64,000 nucleotides of DNA from Rachycentron canadum (GCA_038496675.1 CM076669.1:731874-795873), one strand, 5' to 3'. Shown: positions 33,644 through 44,644, numbered from the stretch's first letter. Notes: generated by a model not told the origin, from the sequence alone. Numbers and translations are program-made.

Positions 33644-33709
33644 TATGCACACACACACACACACATACAGTATATATATATATACTGTATGTGTGTGTGT
33701 GTGTGCATA
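33644..33709. repeat. Near-perfect 66-bp palindrome of AC/TA/GT repeats
   Basis: TATGC, (AC)8, ATACAG, (TA)7, CTGTAT, (GT)7, GCATA. Each block is followed by its exact complement on the other side, the only inequality being eight AC against seven GT units. It can fold as one long hairpin or cruciform. Confidence 0.95.
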
Positions 33710-35265
33710 CACACATGAGATGACAAATAATCTCCCCATCTCTGAGCTCTGAGCTCTTTTCTTGTGTCCTTGTTCACTGTTCTCGTCTCCTCCTCCCTGA
33801 TTTCTCCTTTCAAACCTCGCAGCAGGAGGCTACATGTCGTCAACACAACAAATATTATAAAGTTTATTGTAAAAACATCCTAATGGCTGTATCCAGTGCG
33901 TGAAATCGCAACGTTGCCAGTGGCCAGTCACACAGTGAGATGGATGTTGGCGAGTTATTATTCATGGCTGCAGTAGTCTGAGGACAGTGCACTAATCCAG
34001 GGGCGGGGAGATGCACATAGTTCTTATCATGATGAGGCTGGGGCATTAGATAAGGAAAAGGATAAATATAGTGCTTGTGCTTTGTTTTCCTAATCCACCC
34101 ACGGGGCTAAGAAACTAACCTTTTAAATAGGTCACCTTCTCTGCTTTTAGAAACCAACACACTCAGGCTCTGTCCACTGGCTGTGTGTGTGTGTGTGTGT
34201 GTGTAGACATTTGTGTTACCTATCTGGAGCCTTTTCCAGTATAAGCACTGACCTTGTTGGGACCAGTTGTCCTCATGGACTAAAGCTCGATCCTGAAGAG
34301 TCAAGGTGTCATTTGTGGTCCAGGTCCGTTTTACTGATTTGTTCAGTATCAGTTTGTTTGTGACCATTAAAGGTGGAATTCAGTGGTTTGTTCCAACCAA
34401 TGGGCTCGTTTGTTCAAGGACAGTTTCCACCAACACAACCAAATAAAACGTATAGAGTTATTGACATTGTTTTACTACAGTGGCCAGAGAGGACTATAGG
34501 TTGGTAGCTAAGCTAACAATGAAGATAACGTTACCTAGCATAGCATTTTGAAATATGCATCAATCCAAATGAATCAGTGTGCTTAGTTCAGTGTTAAAAG
34601 ACACTGGTAGAAATGAAAAGACAGGCTGAGGGACTGTTGTCGGTCTTTAAAGTGCAGAGAAACTGAAGCTGTAAAGAAAGACTCCATCCCCTTCAAAGCC
34701 AGCAGGATGAGTAAACATCTGGTTAAACAGCAGAGAGCAGAGTGTGGCCCCGGGGCCCGACCCTCCATCCACAGAGAAGGAGAGGACTCTGACACAAAGA
34801 CAACAAAAAGAGCCCAAGTGAAAGAGAAGAGTCCACGGATGTCATCCTGTTTGAAAGCAGGCCTTTGTGCTTGGACTGTAAGGAGATGGATCTGTGTGCA
34901 TTAAGCAGCGACCGAAACACAGGATTCACTCTTACGTAAGACTCAAGGACAGAAGATGAAATCATGTTGGGAGTAAAAACAATCTTGACTTTAGAAGCTG
35001 CAGTCTCACCATGGGCTCTGGAGCTTTTGATCATAGCACATGGTCTTCCTCAGCAGATGTTTGTATTTCTAACATCTTCATGTTGACTTCAAATCTGGCA
35101 ATATCACAAAAACTGTTTTGCGGCTGAGGTGGAAAAGTTTCTGATTCACTTAATATTTTCAATATTAACAGTTGTAGATGGAAACATTAATTAATCAATT
35201 CACTCTCACCAACCCTCACAAAGTACTGTGTTTCTGTTTTGTCTGTGTTTTTCAAATAATTTTTC
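33710..35265. other. Intergenic, no gene seen
   Basis: Short (GT)n at 34182-34203. No gene recognised. Confidence 0.5.
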
Positions 35266-35905
35266 AAAGGTCCATCCAGTCTAAAGGTAGATGTTAAAGG
35301 TCCATACAGTCTAAAGGTAGATGTTAAAGGTCCATACGGTCTAAAGGTAGATGTTAAAGGTCCATACGGTCTAAAGGTAGATGTTAAAGGTCCATACGGT
35401 CTAAAGTAGATGTTAAAGGTCCACACAGTCTAAAGGTAGATGTTAAAGGTCCATACGGTCTAAAGGTAGATGTTAAAGGTCCATACGGTCTAAAGGTAGA
35501 TGTTAAAGGTCCATACGGTCTAAAGTAGATGTTAAAGGTCCATACGGTCTAAAGGTAGATGTTAAAGGTCCATATAGTCTAAAGGTAGATGTTAAAGGTC
35601 CATATAGTCTAAAGGTAGATGTTAAAGGTCCATACATTCTAAAGGTACTTTGTGATGTCACAACAAAGCGATCACCGCCCTCAGTCCTGTCCAAGCCCCG
35701 CCCACCTGGACCCACCATGCAACATGGCAGGATGTGGTTTCTCTCGGTTTTACCTGACATCTGCTATAGTTTTATTGGATCACACAGAAAACAGTCAGCC
35801 AATCAGAAGGCAGCATCTGATCCTCTCCTCTGATTGGCTGACTGATCTGAGCTCAGAGAGGAGCCGTGAAACTACACTGATGGTTTTTGGTTCTTAAATC
35901 TTTTA
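35266..35905 (-). mobile_element. Family A element with about 12.7-copy minisatellite
   Basis: The 30-bp array occupies 35266-35645, including two units with a one-base deletion (TCTAAAGTAGATG). The body follows directly with CTTTGTGATGTCACAACAAA, then TTTTATTGGATCACACAGAA, CAGTCAGCCAATCAGAAGGC, CTCTGATTGGCTGACTG and ATGGTTTTTGGTTCTTAAA. The segment with GACCACATGG between array and TGATGTCA box is deleted in this copy. Confidence 0.85.
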
Positions 35906-36040
35906 TCAGTCAGACTGTGCTTTTCTCTTTTTTGTCACTTCTGATTTATAAAATGGTCAAAATAGAAAATTTGAGCAGTTTAGTTGACAACGTTACATGT
36001 GGCCTCTTCCATAAACTCAGATAGTCTCCGCCCAGAGAGG

Positions 36041-36461
36041 GGGGGGCAGAGAGAGAGAGGGGGGGGCAGAGGGAGAGAGAGAGAGAGGGAGAGAGAGAGC
36101 GAGAGAGAGAGAGAGAGAGACAGAGGGAGAGAGAGAGCGAGAGAGAGAGAGGGAGAGACAGAGAGAGNNNNNNNNNNNNNNNNNNNNNNNNNNNNNNNNN
36201 NNNNNNNNNNNNNNNNNNNNNNNNNNNNNNNNNNNNNNNNNNNNNNNNNNNNNNNNNNNNNNNNNNNNNNNNNNNNNNNNNNNNNNNNNNNNNNNNNNNN
36301 NNNNNNNNNNNNNNNNNNNNNNNNNNNNNNNNNNNNNNNNNNNNNNNNNNNNNNNNNNNNNNNNNNNNNNNNNNNNNNNNNNNNNNNNNNNNNNNNNNNN
36401 NNNNNNNNNNNNNNNNNNNNNNNNNNNNNNNNNNNNNNNNNNNNNNNNNNNNNNNNNNNNN

Positions 36462-36500
<39 letters not shown>
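36041..36500. repeat. (GA)n tract spanning an assembly gap
   Basis: GAGAGA repeats with GGGAGA and CAGAGA interruptions at 36049-36167 and 36462-36498 flank an N run at 36168-36461. The tract ends about 230 nt before the kcna5 start. Nearly pure purine on the plus strand over at least 150 sequenced bases. Confidence 0.9.
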
Positions 36501-36501
<1 letters not shown>

Positions 36502-36569
36502 TCCTTCTCTGCTTTTAATATTTACTTCATCCAGAGCAGCAGCAGCTTTAAGCCTTAACAACAACACAT

Positions 36570-36602
36570 ATGCATCGATGTAAAGAGGAACACCGGCCCT
36601 GA
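36570..36602 (+). other. Upstream ORF 1 in kcna5 leader (10 codons plus stop)
   Basis: ATG at 36570 to TGA at 36600-36602. A second ATG at 36578 is followed directly by TAA. Relevant only if the transcript starts upstream, which is not known. Confidence 0.35.
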
Positions 36603-36663
36603 TCCACCGGCTCCATCTGCTGCAGATTATTTAACTTTTGGTTTCCTGAAAATATCGTAGAGG

Positions 36664-36711
36664 ATGTTCAGCGTCCAGCTCAACAAGTCTCCTTTATTTC
36701 TCACACATTAA
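36664..36711 (+). other. Upstream ORF 2 in kcna5 leader (15 codons plus stop)
   Basis: ATG TTC AGC at 36664 to TAA at 36709-36711, ending 17 nt before the preferred Kv1.5 start. This short spacing would limit reinitiation at the main start. Confidence 0.4.
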
Positions 36712-36717
36712 CCGTGG

Positions 36718-36738
36718 ATGGCTGCGGAATGGAGATAG
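36718..36738 (+). other. Upstream ORF 3 overlapping the kcna5 start codon
   Basis: ATG GCT GCG GAA TGG AGA TAG starts 11 nt before the kcna5 ATG at 36729 in another frame and ends inside the CDS. T at -3 makes it a weak start, so leaky scanning to the main ATG (G at -3 and +4) is plausible. Such overlapping frames usually lower main-ORF initiation. Confidence 0.5.
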
Positions 36739-38444
36739 CCTTGGTGAGTTTTGAGAACGGCGGCGCTAAAGGGAGCGGTGGTGGTGGTGGAGGTGGAGGT
36801 GGAGGCAACAATGCCGAGGAGAGCTGCCGGAACGCGCTGGATGTCCCTCAGTCGGGCTTCGTTCAAACTGGACTCGGAGAGGACTACAGCAAGGAGCTGA
36901 ACACCCGGGGGAGTCCTCAGCAGCGGCAGCAGCAGAGCTCCTGGAAAATCAACGACATGAACAACACTTTCAGCTGCAGCGAGAACGCCATGGATGCGCT
37001 TTTACGCGCGGACCACAGTCCCCATCTGTTCGACGAGGACATGCTGGACATGGACATGGACACGGAGAGCAACGAGAGGGTGCTCATCAACATAGCCGGG
37101 CTCAGGTACGAGACCCAGCTGGGGACCCTGAACCAGTTCCCTGACACTTTACTGGGAGACCCGGCCAAGAGGATAAAATACTTCGACCCGCTCCGGAACG
37201 AGTACTTCTTCGACCGCAACAGACCGAGTTTTGACGGGATTTTGTATTTTTACCAGTCAGGGGGGAAGATCCGGAGACCGGTCAACGTGTCTATCGATGT
37301 GTTCGCGGATGAGATTAGGTTTTATCAGCTGGGGGAGGAGGCCATGGAGAGGTTTCGCGAGGATGAGGGGTTTATAAAGGAGGAGGAGAAGCCGCTGCCT
37401 CAGAACGAGTTTCAGAAGCAGGTCTGGCTCATATTTGAGTATCCGGAGAGCTCCAGTCCGGCCCGGGGCATCGCCATCGTGTCTGTGATCGTCATCACCA
37501 TATCCATCATCACCTTCTGCCTGGAGACGCTGCCAGAGTTCAGGGATGAGAGGGAGCTGCCGGTCACCAGCCGGCTGGACAACAGCACCGCGCCCCGGCC
37601 GTCCCTCACCTTCACCGACCCCTTCTTCATCATCGAGACCACATGCGTCATCTGGTTCACGTTCGAGCTCATCGTGCGCTTCTTCGCGTGTCCCAGTAAG
37701 TCCGAGTTCTCCAAGACCATCATGAACATCATCGACATCATGTCCATCATGCCTTACTTCATCACAGTGGGCACGGAGCTGGCGGAGCAGCAGGGCCAGG
37801 AGCACCAGAACGGCCAGCAGGCCATGTCTCTGGCCATCCTGAGGGTCATCCGCCTGGTCCGGGTCTTCAGGATCTTCAAGCTCTCCAGACACTCCAAGGG
37901 GCTCCAGATCCTGGGCCAGACCCTGAAAGCCAGCATGCGGGAGCTGGGCCTCCTCATCTTCTTCCTCTTCATCGGAGTCATCCTCTTCTCCAGCGCCGTG
38001 TACTTTGCAGAGGCGGACGAGCCGGAGTCTCACTTCTCCAGCATCCCCGACGCCTTCTGGTGGGCCGTGGTCACCATGACGACCGTGGGCTACGGCGACA
38101 TGAGGCCGGTGACGGTCGGGGGGAAGATCGTGGGCTCCCTGTGCGCCATCGCCGGGGTGCTCACCATCGCGCTGCCGGTGCCGGTCATCGTGTCCAACTT
38201 CAACTACTTCTACCACCGGGAGACGGACCAGGACCAGTCCTCCCTGAAGGACGAGCCCAACAGCGGCAGGACGAGTCCCGAGCTGAAGCGCAAAGGGAGT
38301 AAATCTTCGACCAAGTCGCAGGACGTGGAGAACAACGACGCGGCCGCTTCGGCGGAGAAGGCGAACATCAAGGCGAACAGCAGCATGGACTTCAAGAGAT
38401 CCCTTTACGCCTTCTGCCTGGACACACGGGAGACAGACCTGTAG
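36729..38444 (+). CDS. kcna5: Voltage-gated potassium channel Kv1.5 (Shaker family), complete single-exon CDS
   Basis: Pore-forming subunit of an ultra-rapid delayed-rectifier K+ channel, best known from heart and smooth muscle in mammals. Length is 571 aa; human KCNA5 is 613 aa. The start at 36729 is preferred because MEIALVSFENGG matches the family N-terminus MEIALVPLENGG; the frame is open five codons further only to a GTG. Residues 17-26 are ten Gly in a row encoded by GGT/GGA repeats. The human proline-rich SH3-binding repeats are absent. T1 begins near 115. S1 is about 247-268, S2 299-319, S3 333-350 and S4 about 370-388 with R372, R375, R378, R381, K384 and R387. S5 is about 405-425, TVGYGD is at 452-457, and S6 is about 465-491 with PVP at 483-485. 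R459 after GYGDM predicts low TEA sensitivity. N285 (NST) in the S1-S2 loop is a glycosylation site. The end RETDL is a PDZ ligand. S3 reads DIMSIMPYFITVGTEL, unlike the usual AIxPYFITLGTEL. S6 DNA is nearly identical to kcna1. Codons are strongly GC-ending. Confidence 0.96.
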   Translation: MEIALVSFENGGAKGSGGGGGGGGGGNNAEESCRNALDVPQSGFVQTGLGEDYSKELNTRGSPQQRQQQSSWKINDMNNTFSCSENAMDALLRADHSPHLFDEDMLDMDMDTESNERVLINIAGLRYETQLGTLNQFPDTLLGDPAKRIKYFDPLRNEYFFDRNRPSFDGILYFYQSGGKIRRPVNVSIDVFADEIRFYQLGEEAMERFREDEGFIKEEEKPLPQNEFQKQVWLIFEYPESSSPARGIAIVSVIVITISIITFCLETLPEFRDERELPVTSRLDNSTAPRPSLTFTDPFFIIETTCVIWFTFELIVRFFACPSKSEFSKTIMNIIDIMSIMPYFITVGTELAEQQGQEHQNGQQAMSLAILRVIRLVRVFRIFKLSRHSKGLQILGQTLKASMRELGLLIFFLFIGVILFSSAVYFAEADEPESHFSSIPDAFWWAVVTMTTVGYGDMRPVTVGGKIVGSLCAIAGVLTIALPVPVIVSNFNYFYHRETDQDQSSLKDEPNSGRTSPELKRKGSKSSTKSQDVENNDAAASAEKANIKANSSMDFKRSLYAFCLDTRETDL

Positions 38445-38692
38445 AGTTTTCTCAAACTATTAAGGCCCATAGTTGTGTAGAATAAACCCCCATTAATGGG
38501 CTCTTAAGTCTTTGCACATAGGAGCCAGGAGGATCAACACATTGCAATCCTGAAAAGTTTTAAGAGCTGACGGGGTTTGATTTATAAAAAGCACATTTTA
38601 ATCCCCCTCATCTGGTGAGCACATCCGTTAGTGAAAAAACTGAGGAGTTATGAACAAACCATGGTGCATGTGATGCGACACAGTTGCCCTTT

Positions 38693-38698
38693 AATAAA
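38693..38698 (+). terminator. Candidate proximal polyadenylation signal, kcna5
   Basis: AATAAA in TTTAATAAAGTAGG, 250 nt after the stop codon. Another AATAAA lies at 38481-38486. No strong downstream GT-rich element was seen. Confidence 0.3.
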
Positions 38699-41600
38699 GT
38701 AGGAACACCTAAAGAACATTAAGTTATGGATGAATTAGTTTGGAGGAAAATAGGACATCTCGCCTGTGCTACAGATAATCAAGGACAAGCAGGACTTGGA
38801 ATAATTACTTGACATCAGGAGAGGATTAACAGGACCAACTAGTACTGTACTCTTTGTACATAACGTCAGAAACAGTCCATACTCAGTAGTGCAACAAGAG
38901 AAAAAGCCAAATTTTGTTTTTTCGTACCTTCCCTACATTTAGTCGTTATGTTTACACTGAAAAGTTGCAGCAAGTGTGTACATATTTCCCATAGGCCTAC
39001 TATTTATGAACCAGATTACGGTGTTATTGTAGATTTTAAAGAACAACAACAACAACAAAAAAAAAACAGCTATATTTTTTTGGGATGCAGACACCTGATC
39101 TCCTCCACTCAGGTTCTGTCAAAGAAGTGAAACACTTTTCCTTTTCTCAGTGAGAGTCGATTCACTCTCAGAGAACCGAAAGAGAAGATTTTTAGACGTT
39201 GAACAACAGCCTTGTTTATCATCATTTTGAAACTAAAAAATGTTTTTGAATTTTTAAGAGATGGGACATATTGTGGAAGGATGTAAACGAGAGGGAGTGA
39301 CAGCCAAGAAAAGAGGACAGCGCAGAGACCATCTGGAGAGATCAAGCAACACTGATACCAGGTTAGTGTCCGGACACACTAGATGACTATTGTTAACACA
39401 CTCTGGGTTTAATATTTCTTCTTATTTGATAATAATTCTCTGTGATTGATGACTTTGTTCAGATGTGGAGCAGTTTTTGTCCCTAATGTTTCACCATGTA
39501 TTCAGCACCGGTGCTGAAAGTACAGCTCCTCATGTATGGAGCACAGTTAGGAACCAAACTGTCTCTAAGCTCCAGACGATGTCCCCAGAGGAGAAAGGAG
39601 GCAAATACTGTGTTTTTATCCAACTACCACTACCTCAGTATTACTCTGTATTTAACAGGCTAAGATTTTATATTTATGATGGAATAAGATACAAGATTAA
39701 ACCAATTAGTCTCATTCTGTGAGGAGAGATGGGACAGTAGTTGTTTATCACAGATATATATCATAATATTTCCCTCTGCAATGTAGTAGAAGTATAAAAT
39801 AGCATAGAATGGAAATAATCCCACATTTACTTAAGTACTTAAGTAAAGAAAAAAAAAAAACAGTGACATTTGAGGTAAATGATCCAGTGTTTCACCAAAC
39901 AACAGAAACTATAACAACACAAAAAGAATAAAAGAATCAGAATTTTGTTTTTGCATCTTTCCTGTCGCATTAATTACCTGATGATCCCACAGATTTATCT
40001 GGTGACCCTTTGGAGGGGCATGACCCTTATATTGGGAACCACTAAAAAGGAGCTAAAGCATTGATGATATAATATAATAGATTGAGAGATAGAATATATA
40101 GTTTTTCTTCAGATAATTTAATGACATTTTGCTGATAATACTGCTGTAATTTAAGATTTTTGATCAATCACATTGTCTCTAAAATTAAATTTCCTTCAGT
40201 CCAGTTTGACCTTGAACTCTTCAAGACCAAAAGGTATCAGTTTACTGTTGTTTCCTTTGAGAAGCTAAAACCAAAGACAGTTTGAATATGTTGCTTAAAT
40301 GGATCAGACTTGTTGTTGGAGATCGACTCAAACAGGTTAAACTTGTCTCTGCTGTGTTGGAAATCTTTCAGCTGATGACAGTGGACTTTACTGTGTTTCA
40401 CCACAGAGGATGTGTGTGTTCAGGTGTTTGTGCAGTAGAATGAGAATTATGTTTCCAAAATGGAAGAATAGTAGAATGAACCTTGTGATTTGACAGTGCA
40501 GAGTGAAGTTAGTAGAAGAGCTGAGTGAATCATTCTGGTCCGTTTTCACTTCGTTTGGTTAAAAGCTGCAGTCGACGGTCAGCTGATCGTGTGTTGGCCC
40601 TGAGGTGCTGAATTCCTGAGTGACCCTGAACACCTCTAAGGACGGGGGCGTCTTAAAGGACAAAACCAGGGTTCAACTCACAGAGACTTAAAACTTTAGA
40701 CATGGAAACAAACAATAAATAAAACACATCTGTGACAAATTAAATTGGATTAGACTTAAGAAGAAACCATTTTAAAACATGTAAAGAAAGATAATGATAC
40801 AGATCATCACTACATGGGGATAAATGTGTGTCAGTAACTGACTGGAGTCTCAGATTTACCTCAGTCCTTTGTCCTTTAATTCACATTGATTCTTTATTAG
40901 ATAAAGGTACAACAGTGGAGGTAATGAGGGGACGGGAGGCCCCATGTTCGGGGGCCCACAACTTTGTTTTGCACTGTTGCCACTGATGTTGGTGTTCAGG
41001 TCTGTTGGCGGTCCAGTTCTTCCAGTTGGATTTGGTTTAGTTACAGTTATCTCTGCGTTATTCATTATTGAGATCTCACATTTCTACTTTTGCTCACTGA
41101 AGCGAAACCAACATTTAGAGCCAATATTTTCACAGGCGTCAACACTTCTACTCTGAGATTCAGGTGAAGTCAATGTTCTGTGAAATCTGCACAAATACTG
41201 GATGAAATGTTGGTTTTCACCTAAACAGACGTGTTATTGTGAGACAATAGTTGTGAGATCTCAGAAGCACCAATAGTTTGGAGAGTAGATTAGTTCCTTT
41301 TTGTTTTAACAGTGTGGCATTGTTTCCTGTTCTTGGGGTAAATGTAGACTTCCCCAGAGTTAAAGAGCAAAAACTCTGGGTTATGTTACATAATTTATTA
41401 TTATCTCCATAAGTGTATGGATTTTGAAATTAATAAATATGTAAGTAATTCAAATTAAGTATTTATGTAACTTTATTCTACTATAAATAATTTTGAGAAG
41501 CGCGCCCTTTTATTTTTGCTTGAGCACCTGCCCCCACAAAATATCTGTACACGGCCCTGGCAGTGACTCTGTATCAGAAAGTGATGACACGGTCAGAGTG

Positions 41601-41781
41601 GGGTTAGCTTGTTAGCATGCTAACTTCAGTAGAAAGGAAGTGAAACAAATGGAAGCAAAACTAGAGAGTTGCTTTCCACTGAGTAAAGGAATGAGTTTTG
41701 ATGCTGTGCTATTTAAGATGTGTCTTTACTGGGGCCACACGCTGATCTAGACATGGCCGTCCTTTTGTATAGTGTTGGTAC

Positions 41782-41787
41782 AATAAA
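41782..41787 (+). terminator. Candidate distal polyadenylation signal, kcna5
   Basis: AATAAA in GGTACAATAAAGTGACTG, followed about 10-25 nt later by T/G-rich sequence (GAGTTGTCGTCCTTCATGTCGG). It would imply a 3.3 kb 3' UTR. Confidence 0.3.
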
Positions 41788-41800
41788 GTGACTGAGTTGT

Positions 41801-43477
41801 CGTCCTTCATGTCGGAGTTTTGCTCACCACAGTGTGATTTAGGCTGAATTCAACACTCGGCTAATATAATATAATAGAATATTTAATCCACTGGCGTCTT
41901 ATGCTCTGAATATTTACCCATTCATTTGATTCTGACACATTCAGCTCCCCCCATTCAAGTATGTGAAAATAATTTTTTGGGGGGTAAATCATCTTGGCTC
42001 AGCTTCTGCTGATCACATCATCCATCAGCTCTGTCCTCCTGCCTTTAATCATTTCAGGGATTCTTCTGTTGATTTTCATGAGCGATCCAGGTCCCAACGC
42101 TGCCTGAATCCAGTTAGATTACATAACATTTTTGTGTATTCACCCCCCTCCACCCCCCGGCCTTTACAACCATGACAACAGTTGCTTTTTGCAAAGAGAA
42201 ACTGGTCATTAACATCCTCTGGTTTGAGCTGTATTTGTGTCAGTCAGTAGAAATGTGCAGGACAAAAATCTGTCCACTTCCACGTGGCCTCACCTATACC
42301 GACACACCGCCAGCAGTGCAGCATCTGGACGCAGTCGACCAAAAGCCAATGTACATGTTAGCCTGCATCTTTTATTACTTTCATCTGATTTCACTGGGTA
42401 ATTACAGCCTCCATCACCATCTCCTCTCGTTTGTGTTGTGCATGCTCCTGATTGGTTAATAATAATTAAAGAAATTAGTCAACACTCGTGACAGATTAAA
42501 ATAAAAAAATATTTAATGTTCCAGTTTTTGTTCCTGAGTAGAAAGCGAAGGAGTGTTAAAGTGTATGTATGTTAACAGTGGCTCAAGGCGATATGAGCGT
42601 CAACAAAGCCAAATGTTCACAATCACAACCCACAAGTAAGACATGACGTGACAGCAGCATAAACTGTGAGGGCTGCTCTGTGTTGGGACGACATTATAAC
42701 TCCTCATAGATTCACAAACCTCTCAGCACATCAGTTTATTAGTAGCTTCTAGACATATAAATATATATATTTCTATTTCCTCTTGTGGAAAATTGAATTG
42801 CAGAAATCAAACCCAGCCGCTGTCAAAAGAAGAAATATCTTCATTTAATAATCTAAAAGTATTTTTAGAGTCTTAATGTGCCTTAAGCTTCACAATCAAT
42901 ATGACAGGGAAGTATAATGTTCGCCGTCGTAGTTTATCGTACCAGCATGCTAATGTTTGCTAATTAGCACTAAACACAAAGTCCATCTGATGGGAAAGTT
43001 GTTTTATTTTGACATAAACCCAAGTGTTGGATGAAGAGCAGGGAGGTTTAACACATCATGGACTGATCTTTACTGAATGTCTTTTATAACCTTTAATTCA
43101 AATTAAGTAAAAATGAGTCTCACTATAATTGAGTAAGTGACCTTTTCATTGTATCACATGATCTTCATCAGTAAGTAGAGTTTGTACAGTTAAAGAACTT
43201 CAAATTATCATTTTGTTGACTTCTTTTCTGCATTAGCTTCAGAAATGTTCAGAAGTCTGGTCAAACGCTTCTCACGTGATTTGAACAGCTACAACATGAA
43301 CTATTTGATCTGTGTTGCTCCCATGTTCAAGAATTCAACCACATAATTGGCCGAAAGTATGTGGAGACACCTTTATTTTGGTCTGAACTGTCATACCTGG
43401 CCTCAAACCCTCCGATCCACAGAGGAAAACTCTTAAAGGTCCTATAATTTACATTTCTCCAGTGTTTTATCTGAAGT
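41801..43477. other. Intergenic, no gene seen
   Basis: AT-rich sequence with a short AT microsatellite at about 42755-42770. No gene recognised. Confidence 0.5.
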
Positions 43478-44095
43478 GTTGATATCTATAAGAAGATATA
43501 TTTGTAATTTTAAGAATCAGAATCCATCTCAGTGTAGTTTAACATCTCCTCTCTCAGGCTTCTCTCTGGAGCTCCAGTAACAACAGGTCAGTCAGCCAAT
43601 CAGAGGAGAGGATCTGAGCCTCTCTTCTGATTGGCTGTTTTTTGAGTGATCCAATAAAAATCCAGCAAATTTCAGGTAAACATTCAGAGAAACCAAATCC
43701 TGCAAGGTTGGTTGATGGGTCCAGGTTTCTGAGGCTTGGGGGCAGGGCTGAGGGTGGTGACTGCTTTATTGTGACATCACAAAGTTCCAGAAGTCCTGAC
43801 AGCTGGTTTTAAGGCTCAGTTTCTGAATACAGGCTGTGAGCATTTCTCTGTGACTGAGACCTTTGATACTTTCACTGTATTAATATAGAACCAAGACCTG
43901 GTTTATAATCAAAGACCACATGGAGGTCTACCTTTAGACTGTATGGACCTTTAACATCTACCTTTAGACCGTATGGACCTTTAACATCTACCTTTAGACT
44001 GTATGGACCTTTAACATCTACCTTTAGACCGTATGGACCTTTAACATCTGCCTTTAGACCGTATGGACCTTTAACATCGACCTTTAGACTGTGTG
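43478..44095 (+). mobile_element. Family A element, most complete copy, with about 5.6-copy minisatellite
   Basis: Starts with GTTGATATCTATAAGAAGAT, then ATCTCAGTGTAGTTTAACAT, CTCTGGAGCTCCAG, CAGTCAGCCAATCAGAGGAG, CTTCTGATTGGCTGTTTTTT, GATCCAATAAAAATCCAGCA, GTGACATCACAAAGTTCCAG, CAGGCTGTGAGCATTTCTCT and AAGACCACATGGAGGTCTAC. The 30-bp array fills 43927-44095. No coding capacity and no clear terminal inverted repeat. Confidence 0.85.
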
Positions 44096-44640
44096 GGACA
44101 TTCAATGCCACAGCTTATCATGGTATTTTACACCATCACATGTTACGTCATTGACATATGGCTGTAACGTCCATATACTTTTGTCCACGTACATAAACCA
44201 GTATAATGCTGGGTCTCTACTGTTTCCCTGTTGTGGTTTTATTAGACTAAACTGCTCTACAACTTTCATTATCTGGTGGATGCATCAATTAGCCAGATAT
44301 AACAGGACAATCCATGAGCCCTGGGACGCCGTCCAACACTCATACGTATTGGCAGAGCCACAGCTGCCATGTAATCTGGTGAACTGGCGTTCGCTCTGCA
44401 GATCCCAATTAGGGGAAGCCGTCTGCTGCTGGCAAACCGGCTGCAACTTGACCAGCAGCACCAAAGAGGGGACAGGATTTTCTACCACTGGGTTTAGAGC
44501 TGATCATTTCTGTGTTGTCCCATAACTTCAGAGGGTGAAAGAGCAGATGGACATTTTGAGGAATAAATCAGTGGGAATTGTCTGTTTTTTAACATGACCC
44601 AGTGTCCCTTAACGATGCCCTGGTGTCCATTTACTTTAAT
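44096..44640. other. Intergenic, possible conserved non-coding element
   Basis: Sequence at about 44230-44510 is not simple or repetitive and carries ATTA/TAAT and CAGATATAACAGG-type motifs. It also holds an open frame (44091-44525) with no recognisable protein features. Possible regulatory element, unproven. Confidence 0.3.
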
Positions 44641-44644
44641 TAGC

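Larger units (their letters stand above)
38445..41800 (+). other. Putative kcna5 3' UTR and downstream sequence
   Basis: AT-rich sequence with no family A or B copies. Polyadenylation hexamers are at 38481, 38693 and 41782. The first is only 37 nt after the stop. Small open frames here have no recognisable features. The extent of transcription is inference. Confidence 0.4.

Noticed and set aside
36714..36728. Five-codon N-terminal extension of Kv1.5 (starting at GTG)
   Set aside because: The first codon is GTG, which is not a normal eukaryotic start. MEIALV at 36729 matches the family N-terminus and has a good context.
37257..38216. 319-codon minus-strand open frame opposite kcna5
   Set aside because: Antisense shadow of a GC-rich CDS. 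It is rich in Asp, Glu and His from reversed codons, with no domain. Similar antisense frames lie opposite kcna1.
44091..44525. 144-codon open frame as a protein gene
   Set aside because: No recognisable domain, starts inside a minisatellite end, and has no supporting neighbours or splice structure. Kept only as part of a possible non-coding element.
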